Source: Nocardia testacea NBRC 100365 (GTDB taxonomy: Bacteria > Actinomycetota > Actinomycetes > Mycobacteriales > Mycobacteriaceae). From it: a stretch of DNA of 64,000 nucleotides. The notes beneath the pieces are model-generated. The model was not told the origin of the DNA. It ran no database searches and saw nothing but the letters and a program-made list of their open reading frames with translations. Location: the NCBI RefSeq assembly GCF_000308775.1, contig NZ_BAGJ01000029.1, positions 1-64,000 of the forward strand, written 5' to 3'. This document shows positions 55,045-63,840 of the stretch, piece after piece. A program made the position numbers and the translations under genes. The number at the start of each line of letters is the position of its first letter. Position 1 is the first letter of the stretch.

Positions 55045-56418
55045 TCACCCTGGGACGGGGGAGCCGACGATAATGCTGCCGACCCCGCATTCCTCCAGTT
55101 CGTCCACTCCGGCGGCCGCGACGAACGCGGCCGTATCGCTGAAGCCCTGGGCGCAGACACCCAGCCCCATGGCCGTCCCCGCCAGGTAGACCGTCTGCAT
55201 CAGCACTCCGACATGTTTGAGAATGCTGGCGTAGGCCACCTGCTCATAGGTCCACATCACCCGTCCCGCACGCGCGGCGAGCAACAGTACGACCTGCGGT
55301 TCCGCCCCGCCGACCAGGGTCGCCGAAGTGGACCGAATCAGCCGGCCCACCTCGGGGGAGTCCGGTTCGGCGATCCGGTGCAGGGCGTGCCCGAACGAGT
55401 CGTAGTGGTACATACCGGGTTCCAGACCGGCCACGGAACGCACGATCGGATAGACCTCGATCTCGTAGACCCCGCCACCTGAGGGATAGGGGCGCGACAG
55501 CAATTCCTCGCCCGGCCCGACCGGTTTCGTCTCCCGGGTGCGGGCCGTGCGGTACAGCAACTCGGCCAGCTGGGATCGGGTGATCGGGGCGGCATCGTCG
55601 TACTCCCGGCACGAGTAGCGATCCTCCAGGACCGCGGTCAGGCTCGGGTCCGCCGCGCGCAGCGCGTCCAGGTCGGGCACCGGCAGCGCGACCGGTGTAC
55701 CCGGATACGCGGGTTTGCGGGCCGGGGGCTGCGGGAATTGGCCCTTGGCCCATTTCGTGGGGCCGAAGTGTTCCCAGGTGACCGTGCGCGGGCCCAGGGT
55801 ACTGCGCCGATGGAACCAGAGATCCGGTGCGCTCCAACTGCGCCGGGGGAATCGCGCGGCCTCCTGCGCCGGATCCGCGGTGAATCCGCCCCAGTGCAGA
55901 TCGCCGGCGAGTCTTCGAACGAGTTCGGCCGGGAGTCCCGATTCGGCGGGGTCCTGACCGCCCAGCAGCGCGACGATCCGGGGATCAGCGATCCGCAGAT
56001 CGCACCACGACAGCGGATGTTCGAGGACGAATCCGGACGTATCCCGATGCAATATCGCGAATTTCGACAGGGCGCCGGGCGCGGGTGGTGGACCGTCCGG
56101 CCGGTCCGGCGGCGTGGTGAAGGGGTCGAGGGTGTAGAGGTCGCGCTCGCCGTCCAGGACGGTGGCCGCCAGCCAGCCCTCCGCGGCCAGCTGCCCCAGC
56201 AACCGCGCCACCTCGCCGTCCGGTTCGGGTGCGAGCGCCGACAGCAGGGCCGGCCCCCGGTTGAGGGTTTTCAGCGCCTCACGGCCTGCCGCGGACAAAC
56301 CGGTCAATTGCTTCTTCTGCGGGGGATTCAGCAGCACCGCCCCGCGGAAGAGGGTGAGGCAGGTTACTCCGGTGCGTAGCGCGTACCGGAGTTGCCCGTG
56401 CGCGAGGGTGGACGACAA
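55045..56418 (-). CDS. SagB-type FMN dehydrogenase (azoline oxidase-like)
   Basis: A 457-residue nitroreductase-fold protein of the SagB/thiazole-oxazole-oxidase type. The C-terminal 220 residues hold the FMN-binding part (EDRYSCREYDDAAPITRSQLAELLY; RPYPSGGGVYEIEVYPIV, each split across lines of the fold), and the first ~200 residues are an extra N-terminal region. Members oxidise oxazolines or thiazolines to oxazoles or thiazoles. No YcaO or RiPP precursor is seen, so it probably makes the oxazole of the siderophore. TTG 56418 has GGAG 7 nt upstream. A longer ORF with a strong ribosome binding site (ATG 56590) overlaps its start in another frame. Confidence 0.82.
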   Translation of the reverse strand: MSSTLAHGQLRYALRTGVTCLTLFRGAVLLNPPQKKQLTGLSAAGREALKTLNRGPALLSALAPEPDGEVARLLGQLAAEGWLAATVLDGERDLYTLDPFTTPPDRPDGPPPAPGALSKFAILHRDTSGFVLEHPLSWCDLRIADPRIVALLGGQDPAESGLPAELVRRLAGDLHWGGFTADPAQEAARFPRRSWSAPDLWFHRRSTLGPRTVTWEHFGPTKWAKGQFPQPPARKPAYPGTPVALPVPDLDALRAADPSLTAVLEDRYSCREYDDAAPITRSQLAELLYRTARTRETKPVGPGEELLSRPYPSGGGVYEIEVYPIVRSVAGLEPGMYHYDSFGHALHRIAEPDSPEVGRLIRSTSATLVGGAEPQVVLLLAARAGRVMWTYEQVAYASILKHVGVLMQTVYLAGTAMGLGVCAQGFSDTAAFVAAAGVDELEECGVGSIIVGSPVPG

Positions 56419-56752
56419 CCGCTTTCTCCGTATCGATCGAACCTGGATCGCCGCGCGGGTGCTCGTTCCACCCGTCGGCGGGTGCCGGCGCGAGCTCGTC
56501 GACGGCGCGGGACAGCGGCGTAGGTGTCCCGACGATCGCGACGACCCCGGCCGGCGACCTACCGCGGGAATGGCGCACCGTCTGCAACATCGCCACTCCT
56601 CGGCACGGGCTGCCGGCGCGGTCTTCCGCGTGGCGTCCCCAGCATAGGACAGGCTTGGCTAACTTGGTTGCCCAGTGGTGGTGGACTGGGCGGTTACGGT
56701 CGCCGGATCGCGAATTGTGCGGGGAACGGAGGGCCGCCGTTCCCCGGTGGGC
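56419..56752. other. Upstream region of the SagB-like gene
   Basis: It contains an ATG at 56590 on the minus strand with GAGGAG 7 nt upstream. This opens a 104-codon frame ending at 56279, inside the SagB-like gene. Third positions are G/C-rich until about 56440. A weak iron-box-like sequence (56649-56667, 12 of 19) lies further upstream. Confidence 0.4.
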
Positions 56753-58792
56753 TCACAGTTCGATGCGCTGATCCTCGGGCAAGAAGAGCTTGTCCGTCTC
56801 CACCACACCGAAGGTGCGGTAGAACTCCGCGATATTGCGGACCACCTGGTTCACCCGGAACTCGTCGGGGGAGTGGGTGTCGCCGGCGAGCAGCCGCTCG
56901 GTGACCTCCGGGGTCTGCTTGGAACGCCAGATCCGCGAATAGGAATTGAACATGGTGCGGTAATCGGGGTTCGTCACCCCCTGGCGCTGCTCGGCGATCC
57001 GGTAGGCGGCCAGCGCGATCTGCAGCCCGCGCAGATCGGCCAGGTTCTCGCCGACGGTGAGCGCGCCGTTCACATGCTGTTCCGGCGACAACCCCTCGGG
57101 AACCAGGGCGTTGTACTGCTCGATGAGCGCCTGGGATTTGGCGTCGAAGGCGTCCCGGTCGGCGGGGGTCCACCAGTCGCGCTGGTTACCGTCCCCGTCG
57201 AACTTCGACCCCTGGTCGTCGAAACCGTGCCCGATCTCGTGCCCGATCACCGCGCCGACGCCGCCGTAGTTCACCGCGATCTCGGCGTCCTTGTCGAAGA
57301 ACGGCGGCTGCAAGAAGGCGGCGGGGAACACGATCTCGTTGTTGGTGGCGGAATAGTAGGCGTTCACCGTCTGCGGTGAAGCACTCCACTCGGCCTTGTC
57401 CACCGGCTTGCCCAGCCGGTCGAAGGATCGCTTCACCTCGAAATCATTGATGGCGCGGAGGGATTCGATCAGCTTGCCGCGGGTCACCTTCAGTCCGGAG
57501 TAGTCCACCCACTTGTCCGGATACCCGAGTTTGGTGCCGATCTTGTCCAATTTCTGGATCGAGGCCATACGGGTCTCGGGGGACATCCAGGTCGAGTTGG
57601 TGAAATTCTCTCGGTAGGCCGCCATCAGATCGTCGACCATCGCCTCGACCCGTTCCTTGGCCTCGGGTGGGAAATGTTTGTCCACGTACAGCTTGCCCAG
57701 CTGTTCGCTCAGATTGCTGTCCACCGACCCGACGGCCGACTTCCACAGTTCGGGCCGCTGTTTCAGCCCGGACATCAGCCGCCCGTTGAAATCGAAATTG
57801 GCGTCGGAGATCTCCTTGGGCAGCACGTTCGCGTAGGTCTTGAGCACGGCGAGCTTCAGATAGTCGCGCCAGATCGCGATATCGGTCGCCGCCCAGATCT
57901 TGCCCGCTTCGGTGACGAACGAGGGCTGGTTCACCACGACCTTCGCGAACAGGTCCTGGGGCCGGTCGGTGATTCCGCGTAGCCACGGAACCCAGTCGTA
58001 TTCGGGGGCCAGCGCCGTGGCCTTGTCCCAGTCGAAGACGTTGTAGGTGGCCTCCGCGTCGCGGTTGCGCACATTGTCCCAGTGGGCGGCGGCGATCCGC
58101 TTCTCCAGATCGAGCAACCGTCCGGCCACCCCGGCCGGGTCGGGCAGATCCGCGCCCTTGGCCAGCCGTTCCAGATAGGTCCGATAGCCGGCCAGTTCCT
58201 CGGCGAACTGCGGGTCGCGATAGTACTGCTCGTCCAGGCCGAGCCCGGACTGGCCGATCGCGGGAATATAGGCCGAGGAATTCTTCTGGTCGATGCTCAC
58301 CCCGATACCGATCAGCCCGCCGATCGGCAGCCGCCCCATCACCTCGGCGAGGGCCGGTTTGTCCTTCGCGTCCTCGATCTCGGCGAACATCGATTCCAGT
58401 GGCGTCAGGCCCAGCCGCTCGATCTCGTCCAGATCCATCCGCGCGTCGTAGAGGTCGCGGATCTGCTGGGCCTCGGTCCCGTCCTCGGGGTTGCTGATGC
58501 TCTCGATGATCTCCCGCAACTGCTGCTGGGTGCGTTCCCCGGCCTCGCTGAACGCCCCGTAGGCGGTCTTATCCGGCGGGAGCTGGTATTCGCGGAGCCA
58601 TTTGCCGTTGACGTGGCGGTAGAGATCGTCCTGGGGCCGGATCGCCGGATCGGAACCGCTCATATCGACGGTCACCAGCTTGATGGGGGTGGCCTCGGAA
58701 CAGGAGGCCAGCCACGCGGCCGCAGGCGCCAGCCCCAGCGCGACGAGGAACCCACGGCGATCGAGCACCAATCGACGATCCGATGATTTCAA
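56753..58792 (-). CDS. M13-family zinc metallopeptidase, lipoprotein
   Basis: A 679-residue neprilysin/PepO-type protease. Zinc site HEIGHGFDD (~517) and the third ligand in ENLADLRG are intact, as is the substrate-binding NAYYSATNNEIVFP segment. The N-terminus has a twin-Arg stretch (DRRGFLVAL) and a lipobox ending LASC (Cys31), so it is probably exported by Tat and anchored outside. Its C-terminus lacks the usual C-x-x-W ending, as in mycobacterial Zmp1-type enzymes. Co-directional with the genes up to 60507. Confidence 0.9.
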   Translation of the reverse strand: MKSSDRRLVLDRRGFLVALGLAPAAAWLASCSEATPIKLVTVDMSGSDPAIRPQDDLYRHVNGKWLREYQLPPDKTAYGAFSEAGERTQQQLREIIESISNPEDGTEAQQIRDLYDARMDLDEIERLGLTPLESMFAEIEDAKDKPALAEVMGRLPIGGLIGIGVSIDQKNSSAYIPAIGQSGLGLDEQYYRDPQFAEELAGYRTYLERLAKGADLPDPAGVAGRLLDLEKRIAAAHWDNVRNRDAEATYNVFDWDKATALAPEYDWVPWLRGITDRPQDLFAKVVVNQPSFVTEAGKIWAATDIAIWRDYLKLAVLKTYANVLPKEISDANFDFNGRLMSGLKQRPELWKSAVGSVDSNLSEQLGKLYVDKHFPPEAKERVEAMVDDLMAAYRENFTNSTWMSPETRMASIQKLDKIGTKLGYPDKWVDYSGLKVTRGKLIESLRAINDFEVKRSFDRLGKPVDKAEWSASPQTVNAYYSATNNEIVFPAAFLQPPFFDKDAEIAVNYGGVGAVIGHEIGHGFDDQGSKFDGDGNQRDWWTPADRDAFDAKSQALIEQYNALVPEGLSPEQHVNGALTVGENLADLRGLQIALAAYRIAEQRQGVTNPDYRTMFNSYSRIWRSKQTPEVTERLLAGDTHSPDEFRVNQVVRNIAEFYRTFGVVETDKLFLPEDQRIEL

Positions 58793-58913
58793 CGAAACCT
58801 CTCCCCGATGCGAGACCCCGCACCTCTTCTAGGCGAACCGGCCCCATGAGGCTACCGGCGCCCTGTTGCGGCGTCGCGCCGGGAGATATGCACCGGCCGG
58901 ATTCGCCGGAATC

Positions 58914-59909
58914 TCAGCCTGGTGTACCGGGGCCGTCCCGAGCTGCCCGGTACACCTGCCACGGAGTCGGCATTCCTGCCACATCGGGCCGGACCTTGAC
59001 CGCCTGTTCGGTCATCCCGCCGGCTTCTTGCCGGACCACATCGCCTTTGCTCTCGGACCAGAAGGTGTACTGGTCGGACTTGGGAGCGTAGACGTCGAAG
59101 GTTCCGATCCCGGCCGAATTGACGGATTCGAACGACTCCTGAGCCGCTCGGCCACGGGCGGGTGAGCAGGACATCTGGATGATATTGGCAACGACCGGTT
59201 CGCTCCCGGCCTCCGCTCTGATCCTCGAGTAGGCCGCGTTGAAATGCTCGTCGGCCGCCAGGATGTTGCCGTACGTCTTGCCGTCCACCCGTACGCGCAC
59301 CCACCTGTTCAGATTGCCCACCAGCTTTTTCTGGACGTGAATCGTGTACCCGTGCGGTCCGGCATGGGCTCGGGTGAATATCAGCTTCTCGTTCGGCCAG
59401 GGGGCAGGCCACGATCTGCCGAAGGACCATTTCGGCCTGCGGGCCAGCGGCAGGATTCTTTCCAGCAGTCGCCTGATCGGTGAAGAGCTGAAAGAGGTGA
59501 ATGCCTCGGTGTATTCGGTCCGGATCTTCGAATAACCCTTTCGTGTGAAGGTGAGGGTGTTCTTGCTGTCCCGGAGTTTCGACGGATAGCGGACGCCGAC
59601 CACGTTCTTGTCGGGGTCCACCACCGCGACGCTGCGGATCCGGTCCGCGGTGAATTCGAGCAACCGGCCGGAGCCGCGTCTGCTCGCGGTTCGGCCGACG
59701 AAGCGCGGCGACTCCACGGGGGACTGCTCGAACAGTCGCGAGCCCTTGGCGTCGACCGTGACATACTGGCCGGCCACCGCGCGTAGATCGGCCGCTTTCG
59801 CGGCAATTCGTCGGCGAAACTCGTCCGCCGCGAGATCGAGGGCATCGCAGAGTCGCTCCGCGAGCAGTTCGGTGGGTCCGCGCGGCTCCAGCGGCCGCAG
59901 TGGTTTCAT
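58914..59909 (-). CDS. Unknown protein with possible Cys-peptidase-like C-terminal domain
   Basis: A 331-residue protein I do not recognise. The N-terminal ~70 residues are helical, then comes a beta-rich Arg/Lys-rich part. The C-terminal 150 residues carry AGPHGYTI and IQMSCSPARGRA followed by FDVYAPKS. This His, Cys and YAP order resembles the small Cys-protease-like 'lonely Cys' domains of large actinobacterial proteins; the link is tentative. ATG 59909 lies 37 nt after a T7SS-associated gene, so the two may work together. Codon use is less GC-biased than its neighbours. Confidence 0.45.
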   Translation of the reverse strand: MKPLRPLEPRGPTELLAERLCDALDLAADEFRRRIAAKAADLRAVAGQYVTVDAKGSRLFEQSPVESPRFVGRTASRRGSGRLLEFTADRIRSVAVVDPDKNVVGVRYPSKLRDSKNTLTFTRKGYSKIRTEYTEAFTSFSSSPIRRLLERILPLARRPKWSFGRSWPAPWPNEKLIFTRAHAGPHGYTIHVQKKLVGNLNRWVRVRVDGKTYGNILAADEHFNAAYSRIRAEAGSEPVVANIIQMSCSPARGRAAQESFESVNSAGIGTFDVYAPKSDQYTFWSESKGDVVRQEAGGMTEQAVKVRPDVAGMPTPWQVYRAARDGPGTPG

Positions 59910-59946
59910 CGCAGTCAGGTCACCGGAAGAGAAGTACGCGAACCGC

Positions 59947-60507
59947 TCAGTGATTCTGCCCGCGGTCCCCCGGCCGATCGGTTGCTGCCGGCCGCAGCGC
60001 ACTGGTGTGGAGCCGGAACTGATCCGGGCTGCCCGGATTGAGCAGGATATCGACGCCGACCGGAACGATTCCGGGTAGCTCGCAGCCCTGTATCGGCCAC
60101 CACCGAGCTGCTTCGACGCGCCGCTTGTGCACAGCCGCGGTGGCCACTGCCACACAGGGGGCTCCATCGGGGGCGCGCCCCACCAGCGGCTCGTCGAACT
60201 CGTCGCAACCGATCTCGACGACGGCGTCCAGAAGTGTCGGGACTATCTCGCCGCCGACATCGTCACCATGGGCGAGCCGCCGCAGCACGGCGTCGGTGGG
60301 GTCGGTCGGAGTCGTATCGTCGGCGGGCTCGTAGTCCGGATTGGGCTGGAACGGGCCGGCCGCGCCGTTCGCGTCGAGCAGCCATCCACCGACGATCAGC
60401 TCCGACGGCGGTGTCGCCTCCGGCGCGCCGTCCTGCCAGCGGGGATCGACCAGCATCGACCAGTTGTCCTGACGGGTCATATCCGCCGCCGCGTCTTTTC
60501 CGTCCAC
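59947..60507 (-). CDS. Type VII secretion system-associated protein (SseB-like)
   Basis: A 186-residue protein with the layout of actinobacterial T7SS-associated SseB-like proteins: [18 protein letters not shown], then [13 protein letters not shown], a middle [18 protein letters not shown], and a late [18 protein letters not shown]. Its function is unknown; it often lies beside T7SS effector genes. GTG 60507 is used; ATG 60480 is an alternative. Confidence 0.65.
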   Translation of the reverse strand: MDGKDAAADMTRQDNWSMLVDPRWQDGAPEATPPSELIVGGWLLDANGAAGPFQPNPDYEPADDTTPTDPTDAVLRRLAHGDDVGGEIVPTLLDAVVEIGCDEFDEPLVGRAPDGAPCVAVATAAVHKRRVEAARWWPIQGCELPGIVPVGVDILLNPGSPDQFRLHTSALRPAATDRPGDRGQNH

Positions 60508-60866
60508 ACCTTCTCCATCGCCGACGTCGCGTCGTTCACCGAACCGCGCGCCCTGCCGGCCGCGGAAATGGTGGTGACCGCTCTGGGAGAATTGTCCTGT
60601 ATCCCCGGGCCGGGGTACTGCCGATCGGTGTGGTCGGATGGATCATCCGTTCCGTTCGGCGGGCCCGATTTCGGGTTCGAGCTGGGGGTTCGCTATCCTT
60701 GACCGGTTGCCTGCGGGCCCGGTGCCCGCGATTCGGCCGCGAACCCCCGGTGGTTGATCGTCGAGATCGTACAGAACCGCTGGTAGGCGCGCGTTCGGAT
60801 GGTGACAGACCATGCCCGTCGGGTCGGCAATCCGGCGTGCTTATCGTCCAGGTCGAGGAGGCTGAA
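60508..60866. other. Gene-free region before rplN
   Basis: No recognisable gene. It should hold the promoter of the rplN unit, since the S10 operon ends 40 kb away, but I see no convincing -35/-10 pair. GAGGAGG (60856-60862) is the rplN ribosome binding site. Confidence 0.5.
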
Positions 60867-61235
60867 GTGATTCAGCAGGAGTCGCGGCTGCGCGTCGCCG
60901 ACAACACGGGTGCCAAGGAGATCCTCTGCATCCGCGTTCTCGGTGGTTCGTCGCGCCGCTATGCCGGTATCGGCGACGTCATCGTCGCCACTGTGAAGGA
61001 CGCCATCCCCGGCGGCAACGTCAAGCGGGGTGACGTGGTGAAGGCCGTCGTGGTGCGCACCACCAAGGAACGGCGCCGTCCGGATGGTTCCTACATCCGT
61101 TTCGACGAGAACGCCGCCGTGCTCATCAAGGCGGACAACGACCCGCGCGGCACCCGCATCTTCGGCCCGGTCGGGCGCGAGCTGCGCGACAAGAAGTTCA
61201 TGAAGATCGTTTCGCTGGCCCCGGAGGTGCTCTGA
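60867..61235 (+). CDS. rplN: 50S ribosomal protein L14
   Basis: A 122-residue L14 ([40 protein letters not shown]). GTG 60867 gives the usual MIQQESRL start; GAGGAGG lies 5-11 nt upstream. First gene of the split-off spc unit. Confidence 0.98.
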   Translation: MIQQESRLRVADNTGAKEILCIRVLGGSSRRYAGIGDVIVATVKDAIPGGNVKRGDVVKAVVVRTTKERRRPDGSYIRFDENAAVLIKADNDPRGTRIFGPVGRELRDKKFMKIVSLAPEVL

Positions 61236-61236
61236 C

Positions 61237-61554
61237 ATGAAGGTGCACAAGGGCGATACCGTGCTCGTCGTCTCGGGCAAGGACAAGGGTGCCAAGGGCA
61301 AGGTCATCCAGGCCTTCCCCAAGGAGAACCGGATCCTGGTCGAGGGCGTGAACCGGATCAAGAAGCACGTCGCGAACTCCGCGAACCTGCGTGGCGCCTC
61401 CTCGGGCGGCATCGTGACCCAGGAAGCGCCCATCCACGTGTCCAACGTGATGGTCGTCGACTCGGACGGTAACCCGACCCGGATCGGCTACCGCACCGAC
61501 GAAGAAACCGGCAAGCGGGTTCGGATCTCCCGTAAGAACGGGAAGGACATCTGA
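61237..61554 (+). CDS. rplX: 50S ribosomal protein L24
   Basis: A 105-residue L24 with the KOW motif at the N-terminus ([19 protein letters not shown]) and [20 protein letters not shown]. It nucleates 50S assembly. One nucleotide separates it from rplN. Confidence 0.98.
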   Translation: MKVHKGDTVLVVSGKDKGAKGKVIQAFPKENRILVEGVNRIKKHVANSANLRGASSGGIVTQEAPIHVSNVMVVDSDGNPTRIGYRTDEETGKRVRISRKNGKDI

Positions 61555-61555
61555 T

Positions 61556-62119
61556 ATGACCACCACCGAGAAAGTGCAGCCCCGGCTCAAGCAGCGCTAC
61601 CGCGAAGAGATCAAGGACGCGCTGAACAACGAGTTCAACTACGCCAACGTCATGCAGATCCCGGGCGTGGTCAAGGTCGTGGTGAACATGGGCGTCGGCG
61701 ACGCCGCCCGGGACGCGAAGCTGATCAACGGCGCGGTCGAGGACCTGGCCCTGATCACCGGCCAGAAGCCGCAGATCCGCAAGGCCACCAAGTCCATCGC
61801 GCAGTTCAAGCTGCGTGAGGGTATGCCGATCGGCGCCAAGGTCACCCTGCGCGGCGACCGGATGTGGGAGTTCCTGGACCGCCTGGTCTCGATCGCCCTG
61901 CCCCGTATCCGTGACTTCCGCGGCCTGTCGCCCAAGCAGTTCGACGGCAACGGCAACTACACGTTCGGCCTGAGCGAGCAGTCGATGTTCCACGAGATCG
62001 ACGTGGACAAGATCGACCGTCCGCGCGGTATGGACATCACCGTTGTCACCACCGCGACCAACAACGAAGAAGGCCGTGCCCTGCTGAAGCACCTCGGCTT
62101 CCCGTTCAAGGAGAACTGA
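61556..62119 (+). CDS. rplE: 50S ribosomal protein L5
   Basis: A 187-residue L5 ([56 protein letters not shown]). It binds 5S rRNA. Tightly linked to rplX. Confidence 0.98.
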   Translation: MTTTEKVQPRLKQRYREEIKDALNNEFNYANVMQIPGVVKVVVNMGVGDAARDAKLINGAVEDLALITGQKPQIRKATKSIAQFKLREGMPIGAKVTLRGDRMWEFLDRLVSIALPRIRDFRGLSPKQFDGNGNYTFGLSEQSMFHEIDVDKIDRPRGMDITVVTTATNNEEGRALLKHLGFPFKEN

Positions 62120-62122
62120 GAC

Positions 62123-62308
62123 ATGGCCAAGAAAGCACTGGTCAACAAGGCCAACCGCAAGCCGAAGTTCGCTGTCCGCGCCTACACCCGCTGCCAGCGC
62201 TGCGGCCGGCCGCACGCGGTCTACCGCAAGTTCGGTCTGTGCCGTGTATGCCTGCGCGAAATGGCGCACCGCGGCGAGCTGCCGGGCGTGCACAAGAGCT
62301 CCTGGTGA
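62123..62308 (+). CDS. rpsN: 30S ribosomal protein S14, zinc-binding type
   Basis: A 61-residue type Z S14 with two Cys pairs (CQRC and CRVC) for zinc. Zinc-free long S14 paralogues are usually made under zinc limitation; none is in the window. Hairpins follow at once, so rpsH and later spc genes are not in this transcript. Confidence 0.97.
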   Translation: MAKKALVNKANRKPKFAVRAYTRCQRCGRPHAVYRKFGLCRVCLREMAHRGELPGVHKSSW

Positions 62309-62311
62309 GCT

Positions 62312-62377
62312 GACGCACCGGAATGCCGGTGCGTCCGGAAAACGAACGAGGACCCGAGTCGACGGCTCGGGTCCTCG
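62312..62377 (+). terminator. Two tandem terminator-like hairpins after rpsN
   Basis: GACGCACCGG/CCGGTGCGTC (62312-62335, 10 bp, 4-nt loop) is followed by CGAGGACCCGAG/CTCGGGTCCTCG (62347-62377, 12 bp, 7-nt loop). Neither has a T-run. Confidence 0.75.
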
Positions 62378-62549
62378 GCATGTCCGGCAGCGGGTCGCTT
62401 CCCGGACACGATCCGGTCTGGCACACTTGCTCGATGGTTACCGTGCCTTCGACTGCTGTCTCGCCGGGGTTCGTCACAGGGGGCCGGATCTCGGCTCAGC
62501 TCGGTTGACCGGCCCCGGCCGATAAGGCGATCGCCGAGGTGATGATGAC

Positions 62550-63794
62550 ATGGGCAGCTCCGGACCGAGCCGGGACGATATCGCCTCCGTACTGAAAGAT
62601 CTGAGCCCCGGAATGCTGGAGGCCAGAGCACTGGCTCGGCGTTTGAAGCGAATTGTTTCGGAAATGGGCGAGGGTATTTCCGAGACGCTCTATCGCAGGG
62701 CGAGTGAGGCGGCGCGGCAAGGCAACCATCATTTGATCTTGGCCGACTCGAACAACGATCGGGTTCTCGGAATGCTTTTACGGCAGGGGCCACCCGCGAC
62801 CCCCTCACGGATGACGCGTCCGGATATCGGGCTGCCCGGTAATCCACGGCAGCTGCGGGATGCTTGGGAAAATCTCTCCTCATCCGACAGGTCGGAGCTT
62901 TTCCATTTGGATCCTTTTCTCGGGAACCGGGGCGGAATTCCGGCAGTAGACCGAGATTTCTATAACCGCCGCAACCTGGATGCGCTTATTCGGCAGGCGC
63001 AGGAATCAAATGATCGGCAGCGCGTCGAAAATTATTCCGGAATAAAGGAGGTCCTGGACGAACCCGGGATTTTCCTCACCCACATCGACAACGATGGGGG
63101 GCTGGCGTTCTCGCGGGGTAATCCGGATTTCTCCCGTAATAACGCCATACTGCTGCAACCTGCTCACCGCCCTGAATTCGTGCTTTCCTACGCGCGATCG
63201 ATCACAGACCAGTTGCAGCAGGTCGCGCGGCGCGCCGCGCCCAATTCCAGCACGGCGGTGAGCTACTGGGGTGGCTACAAGCAACCCGAGTCCATGGTGC
63301 AGGCGATATTCCCCCAGCCGGCCAAGGACGGTGCCGCCGGTGTGCGTGATTACCACGAAGGTCTGCGCGCTTCCCATGAGGGGGCGTCCGCGCACACCGC
63401 CACGGTCGGCCATTCCTACGCAAGTGTCCTTGCCGCCGCGGCCGCCGGTCGCGGGGAGATGCTGCATACCGACGTTGTCGTTTCCATGGGCAGTTGGGGA
63501 ACGGGCGCGGATCATGTCGGCGATTTGAGACTTGCTGGCGTTTCACCGGAGAACAATGGCGATCATATATTCGCGACGATTGCGTCCAGCGACTTCGTGC
63601 ACCTGATGCCGGATACGCACGGCCGGTTACCTACTGACCCTGGTTTCGGTGCGACGGTCTTCGACTCCACGCCGTTGATCCCTGAGCGCTGGAACCAATG
63701 GGACCATTCGGCGGAGGCGTATCTACACTCCGATAACCCGGCGTCGAGAAATATCGGCCTCATCATCACCGGGCACGGCAGCCTGGTGGCGTGA
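62550..63794 (+). CDS. DUF1023-type alpha/beta hydrolase
   Basis: A 414-residue protein. The N-terminal ~190 residues are helical and charged, like the long N-terminal part of actinobacterial DUF1023 proteins. The hydrolase part has ATVGHSYASVLAAAA (Ser289) and the following VVSMGSWGTGADHV. A late ITGHGSLVA carries a His. It may be lipase- or esterase-like; related proteins are often encoded beside ESX/WXG components. GAGGTGATGAC precedes ATG 62550. The next gene follows 46 nt later. Confidence 0.75.
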   Translation: MGSSGPSRDDIASVLKDLSPGMLEARALARRLKRIVSEMGEGISETLYRRASEAARQGNHHLILADSNNDRVLGMLLRQGPPATPSRMTRPDIGLPGNPRQLRDAWENLSSSDRSELFHLDPFLGNRGGIPAVDRDFYNRRNLDALIRQAQESNDRQRVENYSGIKEVLDEPGIFLTHIDNDGGLAFSRGNPDFSRNNAILLQPAHRPEFVLSYARSITDQLQQVARRAAPNSSTAVSYWGGYKQPESMVQAIFPQPAKDGAAGVRDYHEGLRASHEGASAHTATVGHSYASVLAAAAAGRGEMLHTDVVVSMGSWGTGADHVGDLRLAGVSPENNGDHIFATIASSDFVHLMPDTHGRLPTDPGFGATVFDSTPLIPERWNQWDHSAEAYLHSDNPASRNIGLIITGHGSLVA

Positions 63795-63840
63795 TCGCCT
63801 GTCCGAGCACTGGCCGGGACAGCAATGAGAGGAGGCCGAT

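Noticed and set aside
56649..56667. Ninth iron box
   Set aside because: Only 12 of 19 positions match and the right half is poor, so it is not listed as a site of its own.
20605..60866. Recent genomic island between rpsQ and rplN
   Set aside because: No integrase, transposase, tRNA or direct-repeat ends, and GC-rich codon use is like the flanks for most genes.
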